The translations under genes and the position numbers were made by a program. A stretch of 64,000 bases of DNA from Coffea arabica (lineage: Eukaryota > Streptophyta > Magnoliopsida > Gentianales > Rubiaceae): positions 27,114,739 through 27,178,738 of the forward strand of contig NC_092312.1 in the NCBI RefSeq assembly GCF_036785885.1, given 5' to 3'. Below the pieces are notes generated by a model, which was not told the origin of the DNA, made no database searches, and was given only the letters and a program-made list of their open reading frames with translations. This document shows, piece by piece, positions 23,961 through 38,400 of the stretch (the stretch's first letter is position 1; each line of letters starts with the position of its first letter).

Positions 23961-26677
23961 GTCGTTTCAGAACTATTTAGGTTCCGTTTCATCTGTTCAA
24001 CTTCTGAAATGCAGCTTATAAGAAGACTCCAAAATGATTTCTCAAGGCATGCAAATTTAATTCTATACTTGCACCTTTGACTGTATAGTCTCAAATCTCA
24101 GAGCCACAACTAGTCCTAGCCCTTTGTAAAATGTCACCTTCCGTTTTCTTTCAATCATTTTCGGTTTCCTCTATATACATATATATATATAAGGAGAAGA
24201 CGTGTCGAAGTGGGCAAAAGGGAAGCCTCAATCTAGAAAGGTCTGTCTGTCCCTTGATAATTAATCTGCGTTTTCGGGCCAAATTTCTTCCCCTTGTAAA
24301 GGGATGAAAAGGGAGTTGCCACCTCCAAGTCCAATATAAACATTAGTCGTGTTCATATCCCAAAATGTCCCAAGTAGATGGTTTTTGAAGCCCCTATTGG
24401 ACCCTTCTCTAATGTGAATTTATGTACATTTATTCTCTTCATAAATTTAGTAAAATCCTAAAAATACCCTCCCATATATCTACCATTGTAAATTTGATCT
24501 CCCACCTCTTAAACTGCATAGGTGTGGTGGTGTCCTCTATTCTCTTCATAACTGGTTTATCTTAGATTATTAAGGACAAGCTTGAGAGAGAGTACATTTC
24601 TCCTATTTATGAATCATTTTCCAACCCTAAGGAGAATTTTTCAGATGAATCATTTATGTCATTTGTGTCCGGGGAAGGTGTTTATTAGGACCGGTAACAT
24701 TAGAATTGCCAACTAAGTTGTAATCATCCTTTGCATGTTCAAATCTAGAAGTATGTGCAGGTGTTGACTGGTAAATTATCATCCAAAAGGTCTAATTTCA
24801 CTTTCCATCCAATAATCAAAAGGTCTAATTTCACTTTCTAATCCTTAGTGTGATTATAAATTCTCAATCGATCATACCTTTACTTTTGATTTCGGATGCT
24901 TCATAGTCCATAATCATCTCAAATTTTATTTCAAAGCCCTTGCATTTGAGACTCCTTTAGCCTAGATTTTCGTCCCTTATCGCCTCAATGCTCATGTACA
25001 CAACTTACCTTCTTTTCAAAAATATGCACTAACATTAATTAGTCCTTAAGAATCTCAAATTGAAGATCGAGCTGGTTTCTTGGTTTTGTATTTGTTTATT
25101 TCATTTACTATATTGGTAAGCAACGGGGGTAAAATTTGGGGCCTTTTGATAACTTGAGGATCAAACATCAACACTAACATGAATGCTGCAAACTTTTCTT
25201 TCATTATAAACTTGTCTTTCATTGGCCAATGATCACCTATTTCTTCTACTACATGGCCTTTCCTCGAAACAAAGTACTAGCATTTAATTAGAACGTCTTT
25301 GCTGTACAGAAACTTGACCTAATGTCTCTAATTTAATAGTAGCTTTTCGATGTCAAACGATGATTAAGAGAATTATGCAATTCTTGATGATTTAGAATTT
25401 TAATCTTGCATGTGCTTTGTCTCCCTTAGTTGCATCTTGTCTTCCGGATTCAATGATTTTTTCATGTGATATGCAGATTTTACAATCCAAAAAAAAAATT
25501 TGTGTTGGTAACGTGAACATTTAATGTCTACATATGTATATATTAAACCAGAACATATTTTTCATCTTTGGTGCCTGTCTGCGCATTCACTGTGTGTGAA
25601 TGTGTCACACTGGATTGAATCAAATGTTAAGCAGAATTTTTTGATGTGCCTATTTAAAAGGAGAAGTCAAAGATGGCATTATACTTGAAGAAGGCGAATG
25701 TACGGACTGACCTACAAAATCGTGCCACTATTTCATGATCATTATTTTATTGATCTCTGAAATATTCCCATCTGCATCTCAAACTTTTAAAAGTGCTTAA
25801 AAACTTGACAATTAAGCATAGGGTAACCACTCAAATGAGTGAATTACCACCATTTCCTTTGTCTTGTTCTAAAACAGCACACCAAGTGGACTGGGAAAGA
25901 GATTGAATGGTTATATATATATGAGAAGGTTTGGTGGAATTGTTGTCGTTTCTCTATAGTTTATTGTGCTGAGAATATGTGTAGTTGATTCTTGTGTCCC
26001 TTTTCTTCTTCAAATTGGAAAAGAAAATGACATGCAACAAAATTTTGACGCTAAGAAAACCGTCTGATATCTTCACATTAAAGAAAACAACAAACTACTG
26101 CTGATTGTTTTTGCATTTTCCGAATATAGATTGGTTTTCCAAACGAGGTCACTTTCACTAGAAAATTACTCAGTTTTTCTCTCCTTGAAGTTGAGTTTGT
26201 ACAAGGATCTTTCACAATATAAAGTCAAATTGGAGGTAAAAAAAAGTGACAAGATCTGCCATTGTTAAGATCCAGTTCAGGTGTATCTGTTTTCAATTGT
26301 GTGTTATTTTATTTTCTGTCTAAAAAACATAAGTACAGAACTACAGTAGATTTTTGTTTATTCGTTTTACCAATAACTAAAAAAGAGTAGCTCCAAGAAA
26401 TAGAAGTACAAAGCTTTAGCAGAGTCAAGTATATTTTTGCACAAAGGCTAAGCTAAGAAACATATCACAGTTGCAATGTGCAGACTGTGGATTATTGTAG
26501 GCCTCCTAATTTCCTGAAGTGATCAAGGCTTCTAGGTAGGGATGATCATCCCTACTGGCCTAACTCATGAATTTCAAGATTTTGAATTATTCTGGCAACT
26601 TTAGCAATTACGTGACAAGCTTTTCTTTTTTTTTTTTTCGTGGTCGGTGGAAATGCAGTGGAATTGGTAATTGTACA
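23961..26677. other. Non-coding region, end of the 17-kb gene-poor interval
   Basis: I see no gene or clear transposon. A TATA-like run lies near 24169-24193. The direct repeat aaaaggtctaatttcacttt occurs at 24786 and 24820. Confidence 0.5.
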
Positions 26678-26797
26678 ATGACTGCTGCCACCAAATTTAC
26701 AATCATAAGCAAATTTTCCAAGTTTCTAAGAAGCAAAGGCGGTTGCATGAGATCCAAAGCAATGCCTATATCCAGTCCAATGTCGATGGGATGGTGA
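26678..26797 (+). other. Possible 39-codon small ORF
   Basis: A short open frame follows a splice-acceptor-like site (ggaaatgcag). It encodes a basic, serine- and methionine-rich peptide ending KAMPISSPMSMGW. No family is recognised. It could be a small peptide gene, an upstream ORF of a leader exon, or chance. It is repeated at 53442-53561. Confidence 0.2.
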
Positions 26798-28911
26798 TAT
26801 AGTTGTTTGTCCATGCACCACTCAGAATTAGTATCTCTAATCATATAGACATCGCATGTAAAATGTAGTCTAACCAAGATATCCTACCACAGATGATAAC
26901 CGACTAAGTGCATGAATCTTTACCTAATATTTGCACTCATCATGCAAATCAAGATTATAGATTTGGTTTTTGTGTTTCTGTTTTTTTTTCTTGAGAAAAA
27001 AAGATCCCAATAAACAAAGTTCTGCATTGGATTCACATTTTTTAGAAGCAAGAGAGAGCAACAACAGTTGAGTAAATGTTAAGTAGATCTGAAGAACAAC
27101 AATCGCCTGAACGTTAAACCCAAGAAGTACTACGTGTATTCGTGGCGAAAAGGGATTAGGCCACCTCTTAATTTAACTTCAGAAAAGTCTTTGGACCTCT
27201 CAATTTGTTTTTCTCTAGTCCTATGATGTCTTCCCCTGGCCACATTCTTTACATTTTTGCAGTAGCTTAACTAGACAGGCATGATCCAGATTCGGTGATA
27301 TCTCTATAGCTGGAAGAAGGTTCCCTCTATTATTGTCTAATGTTGTGTTTTGACAGCAGTTAAGAACTCTTTGAGTAGATGATTAAGAAAAGATTGTGTG
27401 GAGCTGATGGAATTTAAGGTATCTTTTGTTCTTTAATTTGTTTAATGTTTTCTTGGAGACATCACTTTAATGCTGAGTCATAGACTAAAGTCTAAAAAAT
27501 GGTCAACATTTTTGACTAGGACCTAACATTTGTTGTGGAAAAAGTACGGCTGATTTACGGCTGGTCTTTGAATACAGATTTGCTTGTGTACTGTCGGAAG
27601 TTTCCCCGTGATTCCCTTTTATTCTTCATCTTTGTGGCACTGCTCATTCATGCATTTTTTATTGGGGATTTCGTGGCATACCTGTTGATTATGTGAGGGT
27701 CCATATGAATTTTATGAAGCATTATTGGTGAAAATGTATGCAATTTTCCAACTTTCCATGAATCGTCGGTTTGTTTTGATAGGGAAAGTGCTTTAAAAAT
27801 ACTGATTTCACAGGATGGATAGATAGGTTTTGTCTATAGCTAGGCAGTAATATCAGGGGATCAGTACCTGAGGAAGGTTTATACATTTCCATGTTCATGT
27901 GCTCTGTTAAATTTTAACAAACTGCTGACTACTTCATCTTGCTTCACGCACTAATATAGATCGCTAAATGCAGTATATTTCGGCGCTTGATGCGCCCCTG
28001 GTATTGTTCTCTGCATCTTCCCATTTTCTTGGGAGAAAACTGTCCTTAGATGATGCCACGAGTGCCTGCCTATTCCTGCTGGAAAACTGGACTGAAAAAT
28101 CAGCTGATTTTTGGCCTAACTTTTAGACACATCTGAAAGAAGTGATACTGCTCATCTAACTTTTGTTCATAACTGAAATCTACCGATGACTATCATTGAA
28201 ACATGTTTAATACGAATCGCACACTTTATAATACTATGATTGATTAGGTTAGCAACCAGCTGATTTCAGTCAAGATTTGGAATGTTATGCTTGAGATGTT
28301 GTATATTCTTTCTCATGCTAGCTCTGAATTTGAAGAGACATTTTCTTTTTTTCTTGTTACTGATATCAGTGTTAGTAATTCCAACGTACGTGTAAAATTA
28401 CATATAGCTTTGGTAAAGCTGCCATGACATTACATGTCTTCCACAACCAGTGGAGGTTCAAACAGTTAGCTCTAGAGCAATAAGCTATAAATTGACACAA
28501 TTTTGTCACCATCCCAGCGCCTGAATTCCTCCATTTTGTATCAACTAGACTCGCATTCCTTTCGCCATTTGGTAGATTAACTTGCAAGTTCTTGTGGCTG
28601 ATTGTTAAGCTTGGCGTGTCTGCCAAAAGCTGCAATTTGTTTACCTTACTAGTTCGTGCTTTCTGTTTTCACTCCACTGTGAATTTAGGCAAGTCACTTT
28701 AACAAATAGAGTTGATGCTTAACCACTTCTAAAGCTGAAAGATTCAGTAACTGGTTCTACATCGATTCTGCTGTCTAATAATCTAAAACTGTGTATCTAT
28801 AATTTCTGGCAGCCACATAATAGTTTGGTTGGCACTGTTGCACAGCCTGCAATAGGATTGCTGTCTACTCCCCGGCAAGAATCAGCCAAGTGGTAGATCT
28901 ATAGCTTTGGC

Positions 28912-28988
28912 ATGGCAGATAATGCTGTTCTGGCTTCCCCTGAGAGAAAATGGAATTTCCCCCTCTTGGTTTTCTTCAAAGATGTTAG
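28912..28988 (+). pseudogene. Orphan first coding exon of MATE transporter, second copy
   Basis: Identical to 2148-2224: start codon, 25 codons, intact donor, then the repeat junction at 29134/29135 instead of the rest of intron 1. No exon 2 follows within reach. Confidence 0.9.
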
Positions 28989-29192
28989 GTACATTTTCGG
29001 GATGCTATTGCAATCTTTCAACTTGTTAAGATAATCCAAGTGGCTCTTAGTTTCAGCTCTGCCTCCAAACACCATCTGTTAGTAACGAATGGTTCCTGAA
29101 AAGTAATCTGGGACCCTAAAAATGAGCCAAAAACGAAAAGCCTGGAGAAGGGAAGTGTATATGCGGTCCAGGATGCAATTAACAAAACTAAC

Positions 29193-29274
29193 CGTCGCCT
29201 GAGAGATTCGAACTCTCGCGGGGAAACCCCATGTACTTAGCAGGCACACGCCTTAACCACTCGGCCAAAGCGAC
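29193..29274 (-). tRNA. trnS-GCU: tRNA-Ser, anticodon GCU, second copy
   Basis: A duplicate of the tRNA gene at 2429-2510 with the same sequence and the same distance (58 bases) from the repeat junction. There is no third copy in the window, because the last unit runs into the MATE gene instead. Confidence 0.97.
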
Positions 29275-32200
29275 TGGTTCGAGGTGGGGGGAACTATTTT
29301 CTATCTTATGGAATATTCCACAAGTTGGAACAGATGATGAATGAGATTAGTATTTACTTTAGAAATTAGATGTTTCTGAATTTTTGAATCTTTTCCAAAT
29401 GGTTATTGTAGATCAAGTTGAAGTTCGAATCATATAATATGCCCTGAATATCACGTTAAAGGGCTCTTGAATTTCAGGCCCAAGTCATGATGACTTTTTC
29501 CATGGATTTGTATGTGAAGGGACTTGCAGGAGTAGAAACTTTTGGTTTTAAGTGCATTACCAAATTTCTATGGAATTGTCATTTGTTGACATTGATAGCA
29601 CTATTTGGGAAAACCATCTAAAAGTTGGTAGCCCAACCCATAAGAAATAGTATATTATTCAATGCAATTTTTCCATAGTTAATTGCAGGGATATTCAGTA
29701 GTTAAGTTCAGTGTGACACATGCTATTGGATATGGATGGTAATTGGAACGAGTGCCTGCGAAAGTTCAATGAGGTTGGGGGCAAATGCAGGCCCCATCCC
29801 ATCATCCGCCTTAATTTAATATATATATATAATATAAAATACATAATATAATATAGTTATATATGTGTGTGTGTGTGTGTGTGTAATATGAAATGAATAT
29901 TATGATATTTTCTTGTGATAATATAATAAAATTTTGAAAAATGTTATTTGTACTCCCATTTTTGTTAATTACACTTCCATTATTATTTTAATTATATGAT
30001 TTTTATTTATTTATTAGACTATATGATAAAATGAATGGTAGGAGTGCAAATTCCAAAACAATGAAATGCAAATAACATTTTTCTATAATTTTTTGTGGTA
30101 AAATGATAATTTTGTTATGTTAGTTTACCTTTTTTCTTTTGCTATGTCATGTTGTTTATAAAAATAATGATAATTCATTTAGAATTCATGTAACATCAGA
30201 CATAGAGAAGCGGATTCACATCACATGGTCAAAAATAATTTTTATACTTTATCTCATGTTAAATTTTTTGATGTGAAATTTGAAAAAATGATTAGTAAAT
30301 CTATTATTAGTGTTATACATATATTAAAAAAAATGACATGAAAAATAAAAATAGTAGCAAGACAATTCGGGGCATCCACGGGGATAGCGGGGCAGGACGG
30401 GGGCAGGGAGTGCCCAAACCCGCCCTATTGCCAACCATACTATTGGGCGGTTTTCTTCGCATCTCTTGAATTCTGTATGGCATGCCCCATATGACATTTT
30501 CTACATATCATCAATTCATCATTTTTATTTATCTGGTTTATTAATCGTGAATTTTGTCATTCACATTCATTTTTAGAGCAGGAAGTTTAATTCCTCAACC
30601 GTTGATTAATAATTCAAAGAGCATGTCTTGTCTACCTTGGACAAAATGCATGATGCCATATAATTTGTACGGTGTAATGGAAAAACCACGTAGATATTTG
30701 TGGGGTTAAATGTTTTATTGTCAAGAGGATTTCTTCACAAAATTTTGAATTATTAATCGATAGAAATAAATTACCCAAAGTTTGCCCTCTAATTTGAAGA
30801 ATATGAGTGTCTGTAGTGATGTATATGCACCCATGTAGAGAGGATGCTATACTATGCAGTGCTCCAATCGCGTTGCAGTCTGATCATGTAGAAGTTCCAA
30901 TGCTTGATTTTCGACTGATTTAATTGAAGAAGAACTTAAAGATAGACTGCAAAAAACCAGAGACCACCAGAAAATACTAATTACACCCTCTTGAGGTAAA
31001 TTAAAATCTTTTTTTTTAAATAAAGAAAAAAAAAAGTTAGACTATTGTGCTCAAATGTATAGACGAAATAAGAAAATTTACTTCTAGAGATGAATGTTAA
31101 CACCCTCAGTTTGGGATATCAAGCCATCGCATGGGCCTTGGTCATATATATATATATATATATATAAATTTTTATGAGTGAAAAAAAACTATATTGCTAA
31201 CAAATATTTTTTAAAAAAATTTTTAATTTTCTATAGGAGTAAATACATTTGTTTTCAATAGAGCATGGGGTACGTATCTCAATTTATGAAGACATTCCAA
31301 AGTATCTAAATCTATTGCGTATTATCAAGCTGCCACAAAATAAGTGAATGAGGTGAGACCTTGATTGACGATTGATTTCATTATGCACACCACCTTTTGA
31401 ACCAAATAAATCTTCCATTCAATTGGCCCACGTGAGAAAACACACAGGGCAAGTTATTTTTGGGGAATCATTGATACAATTTTAATTTTGGCTTCATTTG
31501 TTCCTTTTTTGGTTTGTTTTCACCTAATAATGAAGAAAAGCATGAAAAAGAAGTGGAGTATACTATTCTTGATTCAATTCCTTTTTCTTTTTTCTTTTTT
31601 CTTTTACTGTTAAGCAAATTTATAAACATTCCATTTATAAATCATATTATATATGCAATAATACATAAGCTCTCTTGCACTATCATATAAATATGACTCG
31701 TTTATTAATAATATTGATTTCTGTTTTATATATAAAAAAAAAAATCATGTAGACGTGACTCGTGATCACTTTTCTTACATCACGTGACTATAAAATATAC
31801 TACATGATTTACAAGCGACATTTTAGACAACCTCTGCATAAGCATTTAACTGGTGGAAAACAAGCCCTGTAAAAATACAGCAACATGTAAAATTAGCACA
31901 TTCTTTGTCTGGGCTGTGCTCCAGATTTTGAACGTTCCTGGCTCCTAGTTGACAAAAAAAAAAAAAAAGATGAAATATTGAATTTAATTCAAAATTCATC
32001 CTACTCTCCGAAATCCCTAATACATAGATTTACCTAATGTGTTCGGTGCTAAAACATGGTACTCAACATGTTCAACAATAGGAATCTAGGTCTATAGATT
32101 GGTACTCCAAATTTGAACTCATTATGTCTTCCTATAAAAGCAAAAGCAGTGCCCCTTAAATTATTTTCAATCATGACCCCTTATGCTTTATCTTGCATAT

Positions 32201-33061
32201 CAATCCACCGCTCTATCTCTTCAAAAGCAAGAAATATCAGCAAAATTCATAGTTGAGTAATGGGAATCATCAAGTGTATCTTCTTTCCTATGCACGCCTA
32301 AAACATGCATTATGTCTTTGCCACTTGATGATCAACGAAGTCAAAATATGTTGTAATACGAGATCTCAATCCGACCTGTTAATTTTTCTACGTTTGATTC
32401 TAACAGTTGAATTGAAACATCGACAAGGCTTCAGACCTGATGAATAGCAGCAGCTCAGTGGGATGAGCGGATTTTGGATATGGGGGAAACAGTGCAAAGA
32501 ACCAATTAATTTTGCTTTGATTTTTGAGCATTATGGGTTTTGGTTGGGGAAAATCTCCAATTAATTCTAGTCCGATCAATGTGCAAATGTTATTGAAACA
32601 AATTATGCAACAATAAAATTCTAGGTACTTCATAATTAATTTATACTTACATGCACCTTTTAAAATAAAAAAGATTTAAGACGGATGCCTTGCAAATTGT
32701 GGCCGCAGAGAAGGTTTCATTGTCTAAAATCAACCGTCACATGTCCCAATCATAGACCTTTTGCAACCAGAGAAAAAGATTTTATCTGGGGATGAAAATT
32801 GAAATTCATGAAAGGATTTCACATTAATTTTCAAGTTGATGGACCAATGGATATGATCGATTTTCACCTGAATGGCTTTGGGAACATTGTATTCTAAGGT
32901 CATTTTCAGAATTGGTCATGATGGCCTCCATCTATCAAAAGCAAACCTCTCCTTTTCGCTGTTTAAAAACCCTCCAAAAACCCTTTCCCATGTCAAGCAA
33001 ATCATTCTTCCCAGCCCATCTTTCTGATCACTCACACACACACACTTTCACTGCACTAGCG
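29275..33061. other. Intergenic region, copy of 2511-6297
   Basis: This holds the second-unit copies of the hAT-like element (29776-30435), MITE family 1 copy a (29939-30080) and microsatellites (29818-29884, 31144-31166). No gene is seen. Confidence 0.55.
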
Positions 33062-36000
33062 ATGACTATCTACAGAACAGATCCAGAAGAGGAAGCTTTA
33101 TTCCGCTCCTATCCTTGCGCAGTTTACTACGTACAGAGTCCATCATCAGTTTCCCATGCATACAGTGCTGAAATTCGTAACATCAACAATGAATCTGCAT
33201 TAGAAACTTTTGCCAACAATCCCAACAACGCAAGCCAAGAAGCAGCCAATCGGCTTGCTCTATCGCGTTACTCGTCCTCTCATGGATCAACCAACCTTTT
33301 CCTGCATGAGAAGAAAATCCCTTATGATCATGATGTTCAAAGCCATGGAACAGGAGTTACGTACAATGAAGAGATTAATCGTCACGAAGGCAATATGGTT
33401 GTTGTTGATAGACTCAGAAATGGCTATCACATTGAAGAAGATCATGAGTATGAAGAGGATGAGGAATATTTTGAGGAGAAGGCCGAATGGTGGAGAATGT
33501 TTTCTTTCGGTGGTTCTATTTCTGGAGGGTGGAAGTTTCTGCAGATGACTTGGAGGTTTATACTGAGTGTGGTGATTGCACTAGTTGTGTTCTACATTCT
33601 CACCAAGCCACCAGCTCCTAAGATGTCTATTAAGGTAAAATCTCTAGCCCTTTTTCCCCTTTTAGATATTTGATTCGGCCCATTCTCAACTGATTTTCTT
33701 CACTTGCTTTTAGTTTCTGATTTTGACTGTTGTCAGTGCGTGCTTCTAGTTTCTGATTTTAACGGTTATCAGTGCGGCGTGCAGTAGATGCATCTCCTTT
33801 TTTTTGGTAATTGAACGTAGGACCTCCTATTTATAATTGCTCGTATCTTACTATTTAACCCAACCCTTCCCGCAGTAGATGCATCTTAACCGTCAGTGGA
33901 AAAGTTAATTAGAATTAAAATAAAAAGAGTTTCATGACAATTTTGGCATTCCTTTCTTCGTAACATTTTTTGCCATATGACATTATGGTTGTGCATAATC
34001 CGACAACTAGGGCAATGCCAATATGTAAAATCTCCCAAACCATGTTGAAAACAGAAAGCAAAAGAAACAAATGCAATGACCCCAAGATTTGTGTAAAACT
34101 GTGGAGTGACTCAATATGGAAATCTTCACAGGAGTCAAAGAATTGTGTTTCTGACAAATGTATAGAATTTTATGTAAATAAATGTTATTTACACTCCTCT
34201 TTTGTTATTTGCGCTTCCACTACTATTTTTATTATATAGTTTTCGTTTATTAGACTATATGATATAACAAAAGGTGAGAGTGCAAATAACAAAATATGAA
34301 GTGCAAATAACATTTCCCTTTCATAAATAGCTAATTCACCTGGTTATATGTTTACGTGATGTAAAAAAGTTACATTGGAAGAAGATTAGAAAGAAAAGTT
34401 AAAGAGCCTTTTGAAAATCTTGCACGCTAATACTAAATGTATGAATGATTACTATTAGCCATCATTTTCTTAGCCATATATAGCTAATGCAAAGGAAATC
34501 ATCTTTTTCATAGGAGTGTAAACTAGCCTAAATAAGCTGAATATCTTAGTGTTCAGATTTATTTGATTATTTTAATGATATTGAATTTTGTTCAAATTTG
34601 ACTTGTTTTCTTCTCGAATTGAGGTTGAATAAACTTTTGTCGAGGCGAAATCGAGTCGAGATCGAATAGTTTGAACTTTTTATATGTAAATTTCACTTAT
34701 ATGCTAATTAAACCAAACTTGAGCTGAATTTGAAAATTTATCAAGTACAAAATGTTGTTCAAGTTTGGTTTGATTAGTTGACGAACCAAATTTGCTTGAA
34801 CTCTTATCGAGCTGAGTTTAATTCAAATATCGAATAGTTTAGTTTATCTTTCACCTTCACTTTTCATAATTCTCTAAATATGAAAACGGGGAAGTTTATT
34901 CTGGAATTATTCTTTTTTTTTTTTTTTACATAACGGCACATCTAACTTAGTCTAACGGTGGCCTAACTAGGTCGAGAAAATCGAATGAGACTGAACCACT
35001 ATCTGACCAAACGGATGCACCACGTACACGCATATGAACTTAGAAAAAAATCACATATAGTGGCACATTGACGGGTACCCTACAATCCATGTAGTAGCCA
35101 ACTCCTTTAGAGAAAGTTGGTTCTTGAAAGAAGGCAATTTTGCTTTTGGGCTGTAGTTGGGCTTTGTCTGCTACACCTTCCCATCATTGTTCAAAAAAAA
35201 AAAAAAACAATTGTTTCCTATTGGGCTTAAAAGGCCCAATCCTATCACTGGAAAAGATTAAAACGTCCGATAGGAATTCAACAATAATTCATGCCTCATG
35301 GAAATTGAACTATTAACACTTTTAGGGACCTTATTTTAGTCATTTTGAGCAATAAAGCAGATCCACTTCAAGAAATTGTGACCCTTGGTTATCAAAGCAG
35401 ACATGCTTTTACCTTAACCATTTGTAGGCCCTTTCTAGCCTTTACTTGCTTTTGTTTAAAGAAAGAGATTTGTCTCATTCTAAAGGCTGAAAGGTATCAT
35501 TGAAGTTGGAAGAGAAAAACGTCAAGTAAGAAATTAAGAGTAGAAAAATCAAATGTTGCTATCTTAACTATTTGTTTGTAGGGCCATTATCCTGACTATC
35601 TTAAATGGTTCTCAGAACACATGAAAACTTTTTTTTTAATAAAAAAAACTAGAAAATTTTATTAAATTGAAGATAGATCTGCAGTAATTGCGGAGGAAAG
35701 AAAAGATGGTGAAGAAAATCTCCAAGTACGAATGTCTGAAATAGAACTAACATTCCTAGCTGATAAATGAGCAATCACATCTAGATTCTTAAGAACCCAA
35801 TTGGCCACCCAAATGACGAAAATTACACAGTTAGATGTTTATTCTCCTCGGATAAGTGCAAATTAATTTCACAAGTTGGTATAGCCATTATTAGCTCATG
35901 AAATAGTAATCAACTCAAGATGAAACATAAATGGAAGAAAACTTTGTAAATTAATATACCTAATTTACATTGCACCATCTATTTTAAGTATTTTTAATTT

Positions 36001-38400
36001 TTTATTCCTTATAAGTGTATTGTTTCAATTAGCTTGCTACAGGTTGCTGTTCCTAGTATAAAATATATTGCTAGTACCTTTGAATATTTTTGTGTACGTA
36101 CAAGATCCTTCTAGATGGATTAAGAGTCCTTGATTTTTTTCCGGGATTGGAAGTATAGTGGCATGTTCAAAGGGACAAATGTTTGTGATCGAAATGGAAG
36201 CTCCACCTCTCATGGGATCTGTTATCCATCAAATCCACAATATACAAAGGCTCAGGCAAATCCACCACTAAGAATTGTTTACTTCTATCTTGTCTCTCTT
36301 TGTGGCTCACCTGTTCTTGACCATTTAATTAATTTCAATGACATGAACAATTTCCTTGTTTTCAACTTGATATTAAACCACATAAACTCTATATATATTG
36401 CATGAGAAGGTTGGTATCAATGATAGGAAATTAATTCGTACGCTTAATAATTTGCTTGTTCGTTTGTTGCTAATAACACCAGACCAGAATTTTGTTGTTT
36501 TCCATTCTTTGGATGAACAAATCAGGAGCATTTAGTCGTATTTTTGGCTTCAAGCTCATTTTGCCATTCTGAATTATTTACAAATCATTCCATCACATCA
36601 ATACGTTCATATATGAGAGGAGAAGAGCAAGAGCACGAGTGTGTCATCCCACCTTATAATGCACGCATGATTGTGGTTTCATCCTCAACCATTGCTTCTG
36701 TGTCTGTTATCCTCTTCTTGATTGTCATGATTGCCTTGTTATCTTCGTCAAACGGTACTCTCCTGTCATTTAGCAATATCATTTTTGAGAGATGATACAG
36801 TTCCTTTTGGATATCATGCCCTCGAATTAAAATTACCATAAGTGATTTTAACCCTTAAATTGTCATTATTCAAAAAAATATAAATAATTATCATTCTTGA
36901 GAGATACAAATTGAGGGAATTGTTCTTAAAAGCGACATAAAATCTTCCATCATTTTTTACCCTGGATTATTGATGTTAGGCAAAAATATGCAATAGTACC
37001 TCAATATTTTGGATAAACTACAATGGACCGCTCTAATCTGGGACACTCAAAGAATCATAAATGTTAAAAATCTACACATCAAACATGTAAATTAACCAAT
37101 GTCTTTTCAACTTTAATTCAAGTTCTATGTAACACGATGTATAGCAAACTCAGATTCCACAGTTCCTTCCATCAGCCAAAAAGTTACAGTATCAGATTTC
37201 CAATATGCATCAAAATTCAACATGAAATGACATAGTTGTGTAGGTCAGAATCGATCTCCAACTCACGTATCCGTTCCTTAATATTGTACCTCTTGTAACA
37301 AGTCGATATTTGCAAAGATGGCAGGAATTCCCCAGTTTGAATTGGTTGAAGGAGTTGATGCATCTGGTGTCACCACCAAGCTGCTCACTTGCAATTGTAC
37401 CGTGGACTTAGTGGTGGACAACAAGTCGAAGCTATTTGGGCTACACATTCATCCACCCTTCCTGGCAATGTCATTTGGCAATCTCCCTTTTGCATTGACT
37501 GAAGTAAGCATTTGTGTGGTATACATTTTTCAACCTTTAATCATTACAGTCACTTGTACCGTCAAGGACAGAAGGAAGCATGCATGCTTTATCCAATTGC
37601 CAGCAAGGATTCTATTGTCTCTCTCTGTTTTAGTCTTGTCAGTATTCTATTTTGGCCAAAAGTAAACAATCTGGGACTTAAACTTCATCTGATCTCAGTT
37701 TGCAGCCTTAATTCGGCCTCGTAAAAGAGCAGCTCATATTCTCTCCATTTGAAGCAAAGTGGCGGACTTAATATTTTTTAAATGTCCGCAAGATTTTAGC
37801 TGCATGAAAATACTATGTAGCTGCATGAAATTACTATAAGGTAGAAGATTTGATTTACAAGTTTAAAAACAAAAACAAATTTGAGGTGCACAATAGAACT
37901 TTACAACCAATTGTTGAAGTTGTATTTTTGTCGTTCGTCAGGACATACGTACATACATACATATACCTACCATAATTGCTCTTTCTTTGGTACTGATCAT
38001 GATTAGATTTTTCTTGTCCCAAAAAAAGGGGAAAAGTAAAACATCTTAAAATTTTTGGGTTATCTTTTGCACACTTGAACTAATACTCAAGATTTAAAAA
38101 ATGTTGCAGGCTCCAGAGTTTCATACAGGGATTGATGATACAGAAATGTTCAAGTTGTTTGTGGGCACTAGAAATAAACCAATGTATGCTGCAGGAAGAA
38201 GCATGCAAGATTTGCTTGAATCAAACAAGGGATTGCCTCTCGTCATTCGCGTGCACCTAAGATCAAGTTTTAAAGTAGTTTGGGGACTCATCAAGCCTAA
38301 ATTTCATCACGAAGCTCAGTGCCTAATTATTCTTCGAAAAGCATATGACAAGAAACATAGAACTCAAGAATTTATTGGCAAGTGTGCCATTTCTTCATAG
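33062..38400 (+). CDS. LEA-2 / NHL-like glycoprotein family protein, second copy
   Basis: Exons 33062-33634, 37318-37503 and 38110-38400 encode the same 349-residue protein as the gene at 6298-11636, with no difference seen in translation. The introns, including the long first one with its MITE (34180-34315), SINE-like remnant (33794-33879) and hAT-like remnant (34511-34859), are also copied. If the array is real, the genome has two identical functional copies with the same upstream 3.7 kb. If it is an assembly artefact, there is one gene. Confidence 0.88.
36130..36795 (+). other. Unassigned open frames in LEA-2 intron 1, second copy
   Basis: A copy of 9366-10031. The second frame (36544-36795) has a single hydrophobic segment. 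Function is not recognised. Confidence 0.2.

Larger units (their letters stand above)
2371..29134 (+). repeat. Tandem repeat unit, first full copy (26,764 bp)
   Basis: This is one full period of a direct tandem repeat. Position 1 of the window recurs at 26765 and again at 53529, and every open frame recurs with the same offset of 26,764 bp. The unit start is set at 2371 because the last copy departs from the others immediately after the equivalent of 2370. The unit carries tRNA-Ser, a LEA-2 gene, transposon debris and the first exon of a MATE gene. Length-unstable tracts such as the 20-A run at 15597-15616 and the (GT)10 at 3101-3120 have the same length in the next copy. No difference was seen by eye, but an exact alignment was not run. 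Confidence 0.97.
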
